A stretch of DNA of 14,477 nucleotides from Bacteroidales bacterium (GTDB taxonomy: Bacteria; Bacteroidota; Bacteroidia; Bacteroidales; VadinHA17). Both the position numbers and the translations under genes were made by a program. Position 1 is the first letter of the stretch. Each line of letters opens with the position of its first letter. Shown here piece by piece: positions 6,412 to 12,487 of this stretch. The notes below the pieces were generated by a model, which worked only from the letters and a program-made list of their open reading frames with translations, did not search any database and was not told the origin of the DNA. The stretch covers positions 1 to 14,477 of the forward strand of contig JAAZAP010000317.1 of the NCBI GenBank assembly GCA_012514255.1, read 5' to 3'.

Positions 6412-7401
6412 ATGAAAGTCCCCTCACCGGCAGAGATCTTCGGCATAGCAGACGATAAGTCCTTTGAGCACCTTGCCCTGGAGATTTTCCGCTTCCAGGC
6501 AGCAGGATGTCCGCTCTACAGGGAGTATCTCAGCCTTCTTGGAGTGGATCCTGAGAGAGTCAGCTCAGTCTTTTCCATTCCATTCATGCCCATATCCTTC
6601 TTCAGGGATCATACTGTGATGACCGGAGATATGCCGGCGGAATGCATATTTGTAAGCAGCGGTACTACCGGAGTGCGACAGAGCAGGCATCATGTAAAGG
6701 ACCTTTCTCTCTATGACCGCAGCCTGGAAGAGGGATTCGGGCTTTTTTACGGCAAGCCTTCAGGTTATGCAGTTATGGGATTGCTACCATCATACCTGGA
6801 AAGGGAGGGATCTTCTCTTATATATATGGTTAACAGGCTGATGCAACTTTCAGGCCATGATATTGGCGGATTTTTCCGTGATGATCATTACGCCCTTTTT
6901 CTTGCCATTGAGAGGGCTCGGGCAGCAGGGCTGCAGGTGCTGATGATCGGGGTTACCTATGCCCTGCTTGATCTGGCGGAGAAGCATCCGCGTGATCTTT
7001 CTGACCTGATCATCGTGGAGACAGGAGGCATGAAGGGCAGACGGCGCGAGATGATCAGGGAAGAGGTCCATGAGATCATCAGTGGCGCCTTTGGTGTCGG
7101 CTCCGTACACTCCGAATATGGTATGACTGAACTGCTCAGCCAGGCCTGGTCCACAGGTAAGGGCCTCTTTCGCACTCCGCCCTGGATGAAGGTGCTGATA
7201 CGTGACAGCCATGATCCGATGTCACGTACGGATGAGGCAGGTGCAGCAGGAGGGATCAGCATCATTGACCTGGCCAACCTGTGGTCATGTTCATTCATTG
7301 ACACTGCCGATCTCGGCAGGATTCATCCGGGCGGAAAATTTGAAGTACAGGGCCGCTTTGATGCGGCTGACATACGCGGTTGCAACCTGCTGGTAGGGTG
7401 A
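6412..7401 (+). CDS. LuxE/PaaK-family acyl-protein synthetase-like enzyme
   Basis: This is a 329-residue member of the adenylate-forming superfamily, related to LuxE, the acyl-protein synthetase that activates a fatty acid as acyl-AMP and moves it to a cysteine. The phosphate-binding loop is SSGTTG (residues 82-87), and the superfamily motif EYGMTE is at 235-240. The short C-terminus ends RGCNLLVG. Cys324 sits where LuxE has its late acyl-accepting cysteine, so it may be the equivalent residue (inference). No other lux genes are nearby, so bioluminescence is not implied; the real acyl substrate and acceptor are unknown. I chose the ATG at 6412, which starts MKVPSPAEIF and follows the lipoprotein stop by 4 bases; the longer frame from 6325 would overlap that gene by 83 bases. 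The gene ends just before a repeat block. Confidence 0.85.
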   Translation: MKVPSPAEIFGIADDKSFEHLALEIFRFQAAGCPLYREYLSLLGVDPERVSSVFSIPFMPISFFRDHTVMTGDMPAECIFVSSGTTGVRQSRHHVKDLSLYDRSLEEGFGLFYGKPSGYAVMGLLPSYLEREGSSLIYMVNRLMQLSGHDIGGFFRDDHYALFLAIERARAAGLQVLMIGVTYALLDLAEKHPRDLSDLIIVETGGMKGRRREMIREEVHEIISGAFGVGSVHSEYGMTELLSQAWSTGKGLFRTPPWMKVLIRDSHDPMSRTDEAGAAGGISIIDLANLWSCSFIDTADLGRIHPGGKFEVQGRFDAADIRGCNLLVG

Positions 7402-7404
7402 GTC

Positions 7405-7532
7405 CAGTCGGCAGTTGGCAGTTGGTCCCGGTCGCGGTTCCCGTGACCGAGGATCCTCGATCCGCCAATCGGCGGATCGGGACAGTCGGCAGTCTGCAGT
7501 TGGCAGTTGGGAGTTGGCAGTCTGTCAATGCC
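7405..7532. repeat. GGCAGTT-type degenerate repeat, split by a foldable insert
   Basis: Copies of CAGTTGG and GGCAGT units fill 7405-7425 and resume at 7483-7532. The 10-mer CAGTCGGCAG occurs at 7405-7414 and exactly again at 7483-7492, bracketing a different sequence at 7426-7482. Read on the minus strand the repeat encodes peptides of the NCRLPT/NCQLPT type, a pattern I recognise from spurious reading frames in Bacteroidota genomes. The block lies between the convergent LuxE-like and C1-peptidase genes and is probably not translated. Confidence 0.8.
7425..7483. other. Multi-stem palindromic element, possible bidirectional terminator
   Basis: Several complementary arms nest here. GTCCC (7425-7429) pairs with GGGAC (7479-7483). 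Inside that, CGGTC (7429-7433) pairs with GACCG (7445-7449), and a 9-bp perfect stem CGATCCGCC (7458-7466) pairs with GGCGGATCG (7471-7479) around an AATC loop. A 12-base perfect palindrome CGAGGATCCTCG covers 7448-7459. Not all can form at once. Lying between convergent genes it could stop transcription from both sides, but no T run follows either way, so intrinsic termination is uncertain. A small mobile palindromic element is the alternative. Confidence 0.55.
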
Positions 7533-7577
7533 GGAATCCCTGGATCTTCGGCCATTCAGACCCCGGACCTACAGATT

Positions 7578-8780
7578 TCAGATCCCCATCTTAGCCTTTA
7601 TGTCTTCGGGAATGGCATCCTTATGGACCATGATGAATATCGTCTTGGCCCTTACGTAGCTCTCTGACATGTTCAGGTAGCCGCCATGAGGATTCCGGTC
7701 AGTGCCCCAGGAGTTCTTTGTAATATAGTATTGATTGCCGTTCTGGTCCTTCACAATTCCGGTTACATGCATCAGGTGGTCATCGGAAGTAACGAATGTT
7801 TCGTATCCCTTCTGACGGATCTCCTGTGTGACCTCTATCTCGGGCTGTGGCTTGTCAAACATCCCCGGTATGGGTGTACGGTCTGAAGGCATTCCCTCAA
7901 AACGGGCCCTGTCAGTTATTGCCGAAATGTCCATCTTTGACATGTCAGGATTGATTGCCACGCCGTTGGCATGTGAGAAGCCCCTCTCACTTACATCGCC
8001 GTCCCAGTTGACAGTGTAACCGTTAGTCAGGGCATAGTCCATGATCCGGATGAGTTCGTCAATCGGCACATTGTGAAAGCGGTTCATCTCCCAGTTGTCG
8101 GGCACCTCTATGAGCCCTTCGGTGTAAAAGGGGAAATGAGTAAAAGAGGTAATATGTACATAATCGTCCATATTCAATCCAAGGCTGGCAGCAAATGATT
8201 TCGGGGTATAGCTCTGGCCATTGAAGGTGAATGTTTCCGGAACCTCTCCCAGGTAGATGTCAAGAATTGCTCCGGCGACCTCGTTCGACTCCATGCTGAG
8301 ACGTTTCATCTTAACGGGAACAGCTGTCACGGCATTGATGTATGACTGCAGTTCACGGTGGTTATGCACCGGGGAGTCATAGCTGATGCCAGTGTATGCA
8401 TCCTGCGGGACTATCCCGTCCTCACGGAATACCCTGAGCCACGAGGGGGAGAGGCTTCCCGGGCCGATGTTACCCTTGCCCTGCCGCAGGTAGTTGTCAA
8501 GAATCCTGTTTTCATAGGTTTTTCTCACTATGAACATCTCTGAGAGATCATATTCGCCCTTGCCCATCCTGAGCAGCTCCGACTCCATAAAGGAGGTAGT
8601 GGCGAAGCACCAGCAAGTACCTGTGGCCGACTGGTTCTTTACCGGGGAGATGGGATTGGAGACCACGGTGGTGAATTTGAATCCCTCGGGTTCGGATGCT
8701 GCCTGTTTTTTTGCCTTCTGGGCCTGGAGGGGCATGGCAGCGACAGCCAATGCAAAGAGTAATGACAATGATCTTTTCAT
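7578..8780 (-). CDS. Secreted C1-family (bleomycin hydrolase/PepC-like) cysteine peptidase
   Basis: The protein has 400 residues and an N-terminal signal peptide (MKRSLSLLFALAVAAMPLQA, cleavage likely near residue 20), so it acts in the periplasm or outside. The papain-type active site is visible: Gln50 of the oxyanion hole and Cys56 in KNQSATGTCWCFA, His335 in DDHLMHVTG and Asn356 in ITKNSWG. Spacing and motifs fit the bleomycin-hydrolase/aminopeptidase C branch, whose cytosolic members trim N-terminal residues; secreted versions are common in Bacteroidota. The short C-terminal tail ends KAKMGI, so whether it is an aminopeptidase or an endopeptidase is not settled. It lies 160 bases downstream of yraN on the same strand. 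I found no TAnnTTTG box in that gap, although it is A+T-rich. Confidence 0.93.
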   Translation of the reverse strand: MKRSLSLLFALAVAAMPLQAQKAKKQAASEPEGFKFTTVVSNPISPVKNQSATGTCWCFATTSFMESELLRMGKGEYDLSEMFIVRKTYENRILDNYLRQGKGNIGPGSLSPSWLRVFREDGIVPQDAYTGISYDSPVHNHRELQSYINAVTAVPVKMKRLSMESNEVAGAILDIYLGEVPETFTFNGQSYTPKSFAASLGLNMDDYVHITSFTHFPFYTEGLIEVPDNWEMNRFHNVPIDELIRIMDYALTNGYTVNWDGDVSERGFSHANGVAINPDMSKMDISAITDRARFEGMPSDRTPIPGMFDKPQPEIEVTQEIRQKGYETFVTSDDHLMHVTGIVKDQNGNQYYITKNSWGTDRNPHGGYLNMSESYVRAKTIFIMVHKDAIPEDIKAKMGI

Positions 8781-8940
8781 TTTTATATCTGTTTGGTTGT
8801 TATTCAGCAGGCACTAAAATATTCAATTATTATTAAAGGGGAAATGTTTTTTAACAGAGGCAAGGTACATTGTGCTTTGCGGACTGTTGCAGAAGGTGCG
8901 TCTGATTGAGCCGGTGAATGACCGGTATGTTCCGTGTGGT

Positions 8941-9303
8941 TCACATCGTGGGATAGTAGGCGTTTTCAATATGGTCTATCTCATTGCCTGATGGGCTGAT
9001 GATAACGGTTATGATATCAAATCTTGCCTCCTTGCAGATGCCATATGTATCTATATAATTTGATGCCGCGAAGATGATGGTTCTCTGTTTCGGGACGTTA
9101 ACCGCCTCGGCGGGATGGACGGCATAACCGGCTGACCGGCTCTTGACCTCCACAAAAACCATGTGGCTGTCGGTTTCTGCGATGATATCTATCTCAGTGC
9201 GTCCTGAACGCCAGTTCCTGTGCCGGATAGTATAACCGCTGCGGATGAGGAATTCAGCGGCAAGCTCTTCTCCCTTCGGTCCGAGTGCATGCCTGTCGCT
9301 CAT
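8941..9303 (-). CDS. yraN: YraN / UPF0102 family predicted endonuclease
   Basis: This 120-residue protein is of normal length for the family. It has the opening GPKGEELAAEFLIRSGY, the NWRSGRTEIDIIA block and the VFVEVKSR block, followed by FDIITV. Asp39 with Glu52-Val-Lys54 forms the core of a PD-(D/E)XK nuclease-type active site, and Glu37 is also conserved. The family resembles Holliday-junction resolvases, but a biological substrate has not been firmly established. Its ATG begins 1 base after the response-regulator stop, so the two are almost certainly translated from one message. The 3' side is followed by a 160-base spacer before the C1 peptidase gene. Confidence 0.92.
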   Translation of the reverse strand: MSDRHALGPKGEELAAEFLIRSGYTIRHRNWRSGRTEIDIIAETDSHMVFVEVKSRSAGYAVHPAEAVNVPKQRTIIFAASNYIDTYGICKEARFDIITVIISPSGNEIDHIENAYYPTM

Positions 9304-9304
9304 C

Positions 9305-9946
9305 TTATATCTCTATCAGCCTGTTTCTTATGGCGTACAATATCAGGCTGGCGGTGTTTTTTGAGCCCGTTTTGGCAAGCAGGTTGGCGCGGTGCTTGTC
9401 AACGGTGCGCTTGCTTATGAAGAGGGTGTCAGCTATCTCCTGGTTGGATAGTCCCTCGCAGATCTTAAGCAGTATCTCCTTCTCCCTCCTGGAAAGACTG
9501 GAGCTCTTTTCCTCCTGTTCCCTGTTCTTGATCCGCCTGATGACATGATACAGCAGCTCCTGCGAAAAGTAGTTGCTGCCACGGTGAACGGCGATGATGG
9601 CATCATACACGTCGGAGATGTCGGAGTCCTTCAGCACAAATCCCTTCGCCCCTGCGTCAACCATACGGTAGTAGTATTCTTCCTCACCGTACATTGAGAG
9701 GGCGATGACACTGGCGGAGGGGTACCTGCGGGCGATGAGTGATGTGGCCTCCACACCGTCCATCCCGGGCATGCTGATATCCATAAGGATGATATCGGCG
9801 GGGCAGTTTTCCAGGATCCTGAGCAACTCAGAGCCGTTGGAGGCTTCAGCAACCACCTCGAATTCAGGGTAGCCGCCGAGGAGTATCTTGAGGCCATTAC
9901 GGAAGAGCTGGTGATCATCAGCAAGGGCGATTCTTATCTTCTCCAT
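9305..9946 (-). CDS. NarL/FixJ-type two-component response regulator
   Basis: The 213-residue protein has an N-terminal receiver domain with the acidic pocket Asp10-Asp11, phospho-acceptor Asp56 in ILMDISMPGMDG, Ser84 and Lys106. A linker joins it to a C-terminal LuxR-type helix-turn-helix (about 148-205): LSRREKEILLKICEGLSNQEIA, then the recognition helix in SKRTVDKHRANLLAKTG. Phosphorylation at Asp56 should control DNA binding. The sensor kinase gene is directly upstream on the same strand (102-base gap), so the two are a likely cognate pair. The gap holds two palindromic repeats and a promoter match, so the regulator may also be transcribed alone. Target genes cannot be read from the sequence. 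Confidence 0.96.
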   Translation of the reverse strand: MEKIRIALADDHQLFRNGLKILLGGYPEFEVVAEASNGSELLRILENCPADIILMDISMPGMDGVEATSLIARRYPSASVIALSMYGEEEYYYRMVDAGAKGFVLKDSDISDVYDAIIAVHRGSNYFSQELLYHVIRRIKNREQEEKSSSLSRREKEILLKICEGLSNQEIADTLFISKRTVDKHRANLLAKTGSKNTASLILYAIRNRLIEI

Positions 9947-10030
9947 ACAATTCTTTATGTTCTACGAACAATTCAAAGGTATTTCATAACCATGTCCAAA
10001 GCAATTCTTTATGTTCTACCAATTCGCAAA
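9947..10030. repeat. Two-copy palindromic (REP-like) element, second locus
   Basis: Two copies sharing CAATTCTTTATGTTCTAC begin at 9948 and 10002, 54 bases apart, between the kinase and regulator genes. The first forms TGTTC-TAC-GAACA (9958-9970), a 5-bp stem with the same TAC loop as the hairpins at 219-235. Relative to those, a C-G stem pair has become T-A on both arms. The second copy has lost GAA after the loop and cannot form the full stem. The flanks CAATTCTT and the loop TCTAC are shared with the 207-289 copies, so both loci belong to one family. Confidence 0.75.
9974..10004 (-). promoter_or_regulatory. Internal promoter for the response regulator, within the repeat locus
   Basis: On the minus strand TTG (10004-10002) and TACCTTTG (9981-9974) are 20 bases apart, matching TTG-N17-23-TAnnTTTG. 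Transcription should start near 9967-9970, that is, inside the hairpin of the repeat, about 20-25 bases before the regulator ATG at 9946. The TTG comes from one repeat copy and the end of the -7 box from the other. Pattern match only. Confidence 0.5.
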
Positions 10031-10048
10031 TCTCAAATCCCGGAATCG

Positions 10049-11002
10049 TCAATCCTGATTGTCCACCCTTATGAGGGCACTGGTTCCTTTCCCGCGGGCG
10101 CTCTCAATGACAAAGACACCGTCAACGGACCTGACCCTTGTCTCCATGTTAGGGATGCCCATTCCCACCGCCTCTTCTGATGTAAGCTTCTCCATGTCAA
10201 ATCCCCTGCCATTGTCGAGGTACTGCAAGGTAATGATTTTTTGGTGCCGGCGCAGTTCCATCTCTATCTTTGAAGCGCCGGAATGTTTCATGCCATTGTT
10301 TATCAGCTCGCATGCCGCCCGGTAGATCACCACCTCCTTGTCGGCATCAAACCGTTCTCCCTCCATATTGGTCCGGAAGTCGATCAGTATACCGCGCATC
10401 CGGTTGACCTTGGCAGCGAAGGTGCTGATGGCGCTGGCCACCCCCAGGTTGGTTAGCACATGAGGACTCATGTTGTTGGAGATCTCCTTGATGGTATTGA
10501 GAGCTTCATTTACGACGTGGTTGGTATTCTGCAGTATATCCTTTCCCACAGGATCGGTGACCCTGCTGTTAAGGGCAGAGAGAGACATCTTGACGGTGGA
10601 GAGCAGCGGTCCCAGGCCGTCATGGAGGTCCTTTGCAAACCTCTTCTTCTCCGTCTCTTCAGTGTTGATGACAGCGTTGAGGAGCCTTCGTTCCGACCGT
10701 GCCCTGTCAATCTCCGCCCTCTTCAGTGAGTAAAATATCTCCCTGATCAGTACAACGCCGGTTATTATCATTACCGAGATCAGCACGTTCATCCACTCAT
10801 CCACCATCATCAGCTCAAAGGAGGGCTTGCCCTGAAAATATTCTATGAGCTGTATAAGGGTACGAACAGCCATCAGCACAAACGCGGATGAAAGGAGTAT
10901 CCACGACAGACGGTAACGTGTTATCTTCATGAACCTTATGGCTATGCCCGCAGCAACTATCTGCAGCACAACCGATATAAAGAGGGCTATCAGGCGTATC
11001 AT
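10049..11002 (-). CDS. NarX-type (HisKA_3) sensor histidine kinase
   Basis: The protein has 317 residues. Three hydrophobic segments (about 4-22, 33-53 and 73-90) anchor it in the inner membrane, joined by short loops with no recognisable extracellular sensor domain, so it may sense the membrane itself or a partner. The dimerisation and phospho-acceptor helix has EETEKKRFAKDLHDGLGPLL with His127. The ATPase lid region shows the N-box AACELINNGMKHSGAS, DNGRGFD and the G-box GMGIPNMETRV. This HisKA_3 plus HATPase layout pairs with NarL-type regulators, and such a regulator follows 102 bases downstream. The start ATG (11002-11000) is preceded by a -7 box. It is divergent from kdtA, and the two share a promoter region of 65 bases. 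Confidence 0.95.
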   Translation of the reverse strand: MIRLIALFISVVLQIVAAGIAIRFMKITRYRLSWILLSSAFVLMAVRTLIQLIEYFQGKPSFELMMVDEWMNVLISVMIITGVVLIREIFYSLKRAEIDRARSERRLLNAVINTEETEKKRFAKDLHDGLGPLLSTVKMSLSALNSRVTDPVGKDILQNTNHVVNEALNTIKEISNNMSPHVLTNLGVASAISTFAAKVNRMRGILIDFRTNMEGERFDADKEVVIYRAACELINNGMKHSGASKIEMELRRHQKIITLQYLDNGRGFDMEKLTSEEAVGMGIPNMETRVRSVDGVFVIESARGKGTSALIRVDNQD

Positions 11003-11024
11003 TGCAACAAAAATTTAATTTATA

Positions 11025-11058
11025 CAAAAGTATGAGTTTATTACCTTTGGGGCGCCAA
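11025..11058 (-). promoter_or_regulatory. Promoter for the histidine kinase operon
   Basis: On the minus strand, TTG (11058-11056) and TACTTTTG (11032-11025) lie 23 bases apart, at the long end of the Bacteroidota range. Transcription would begin near 11018, giving a leader of about 16 bases before the ATG. The box lies 9 bases from the oppositely facing box for kdtA. Confidence 0.55.
11042..11049 (+). promoter_or_regulatory. Promoter -7 box for kdtA
   Basis: TACCTTTG matches TAnnTTTG and ends 18 bases before the ATG at 11068. No TTG was seen at the usual upstream distance. Its position supports 11068 as the kdtA start, because the in-frame upstream starts (TTG 11002, ATG 11032) would lie before the likely transcription start. 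Confidence 0.5.
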
Positions 11059-11067
11059 AACGGAGGT

Positions 11068-12327
11068 ATGAATACCATCTACACTATCCTTATTGCTGTT
11101 TACGGTTTGCTTGCTGCCCTGGCTTCACCCTTCAGCGCAAAGGCCAGAAGGTGGGTGAGAGGCCGGCGCGGATGGAGAGAGAAGCTGAAGACATTCAGCA
11201 AAGGCGAAGACAGGGTTGTATGGCTGCACTGCGCATCACTGGGCGAATTTGAACAGGGAAGGCCGGTGATTGAAAAGATCAGGAGTGAACAGACGGGATG
11301 GAAGGTGGTGGTTACATTCTTTTCACCTTCGGGATATGATGTAAGAAAAGATTACAGTGGCGCCGATGTGGTGATGTACCTGCCGGCTGACCTGCCCGGT
11401 AATGTCAGGTTCTTCCTTGGCAGGATTCAGCCCGATCTTGTTCTTATAGTAAAGTATGAGTTCTGGTACAATTACCTGTGCGAGCTGAAACGAAGGAATA
11501 TACCCACCTTCCTGGTGTCAGGCATCTTCAGGCCCGACCAGTATTTTTTCAGATGGTACGGCCGTTTTGCCGCAAGGATGCTGTCAGTCTTCACCCGCAT
11601 ATTCATCCAGGAAGAGCAGTCGGGCAGACTGCTCGACAGCATAGGGTATCACAGCTGGACTGTTACCGGCGATACCCGTTTCGACAGGGTCAGCCAGATA
11701 GTGGCGGCGGCACGCGACCTGCCTGTAATAGAACAGTTCCGTGGGAGCGAGAAACTCTTCGTGGCGGGTTCCAGTTGGGAGGAGGACGAGGATATTATAA
11801 TAAGGTATATCAATGGCAATTCTTCAGCAATGAAATGGATCATTGCTCCGCACGAGATTGATGAGGCTCACCTTGAACGCATTGAAGGAAGAATAACCTC
11901 TGGCACGGTGCGCTATTCGCATTACAGGGGGAAAGAGGTCTCCGGCAGGGTGATGATCATTGACAATATCGGGATGCTTTCGTCTGTCTACCGGTATGCT
12001 TCTGTGGCAGCCGTTGGGGGAGGCTTCGGAAGAGGAATCCACAACATTCTTGAGCCCGCCTGCTGGGGTATCCCCGTGCTGTTCGGGCCCAACCATCAGC
12101 GGTTCCGTGAGGCAGGCCAGCTGATTGAAAGAGGAGGAGCAGTCTCATTCTCCGATTTTAAGACATTTTCTAAAATTGTTGATAAGTATATCAATGATAA
12201 CGAGGCACTTGAATCCTCAGGAAGGGCATCTGCCTCCTATATATCTGAAAATAAAGGCGCTACAGAAGAGGTATATAATGAAATATTTAATAATCAACCT
12301 GCTGATAACTTATTGAGAAACCGTTAA
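11068..12327 (+). CDS. waaA: 3-deoxy-D-manno-octulosonic-acid (Kdo) transferase
   Basis: This is a 419-residue GT-B glycosyltransferase, also called KdtA. It moves Kdo from CMP-Kdo onto the lipid A precursor, beginning the lipopolysaccharide inner core at the cytoplasmic face of the inner membrane. An N-terminal hydrophobic segment (residues 3-19) anchors it. The acceptor-side domain has LHCASLGEFEQGRPV, whose Glu in GEF matches the catalytic base of the family, then KYEFWYN and TGDTRFDRV. The CMP-Kdo domain has VGGGFGRGIHNILEPACWG and FGPNHQRF. I chose the ATG at 11068, with GGAGGT directly before it: MNTIYTILIAVYGLLA is the normal family N-terminus, and a promoter box lies just upstream. 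A single gene implies one enzyme adds all Kdo residues. It ends 160 bases before the receptor gene. Confidence 0.96.
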   Translation: MNTIYTILIAVYGLLAALASPFSAKARRWVRGRRGWREKLKTFSKGEDRVVWLHCASLGEFEQGRPVIEKIRSEQTGWKVVVTFFSPSGYDVRKDYSGADVVMYLPADLPGNVRFFLGRIQPDLVLIVKYEFWYNYLCELKRRNIPTFLVSGIFRPDQYFFRWYGRFAARMLSVFTRIFIQEEQSGRLLDSIGYHSWTVTGDTRFDRVSQIVAAARDLPVIEQFRGSEKLFVAGSSWEEDEDIIIRYINGNSSAMKWIIAPHEIDEAHLERIEGRITSGTVRYSHYRGKEVSGRVMIIDNIGMLSSVYRYASVAAVGGGFGRGIHNILEPACWGIPVLFGPNHQRFREAGQLIERGGAVSFSDFKTFSKIVDKYINDNEALESSGRASASYISENKGATEEVYNEIFNNQPADNLLRNR

Positions 12328-12444
12328 AAAGTTGTTAATAATTACGAAATGTCAATTCCGGCTATTTCTGCCCGTAAATGTAATTTAACCTTCTGCCCCC
12401 GAAAGACAGGGTGCTAACCTGAACCATTTGAATTTCAACATATT

Positions 12445-12471
12445 TTGAAACGAACAATAACCATAACTTTT
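12445..12471 (+). promoter_or_regulatory. Weak promoter candidate for the TonB-dependent receptor
   Basis: TTG (12445-12447) and TAACTTTT (12464-12471) lie 16 bases apart. The spacer is one base short and the -7 box has T for the final G. It is the best match in the A+T-rich gap after waaA and would give a leader of about 10 bases, which is short. Treat as tentative. Confidence 0.28.
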
Positions 12472-12487
12472 CTAACTTAATCCAATT

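Noticed and set aside
7295..7555. Minus-strand frame rich in NCRLPT/NCQLPT peptides
   Set aside because: It is the translation of the GGCAGTT repeat block running antisense into the LuxE-like gene; a recurrent spurious pattern.
8911..8925. CCGGT-GAATG-ACCGG hairpin after yraN as a terminator
   Set aside because: The stem is only 5 bp and no T run follows on the minus strand.
11002..11067. N-terminal extension of the Kdo transferase from TTG 11002 or ATG 11032
   Set aside because: The family N-terminus begins at 11068 and a plus-strand promoter box at 11042-11049 lies downstream of both earlier starts.
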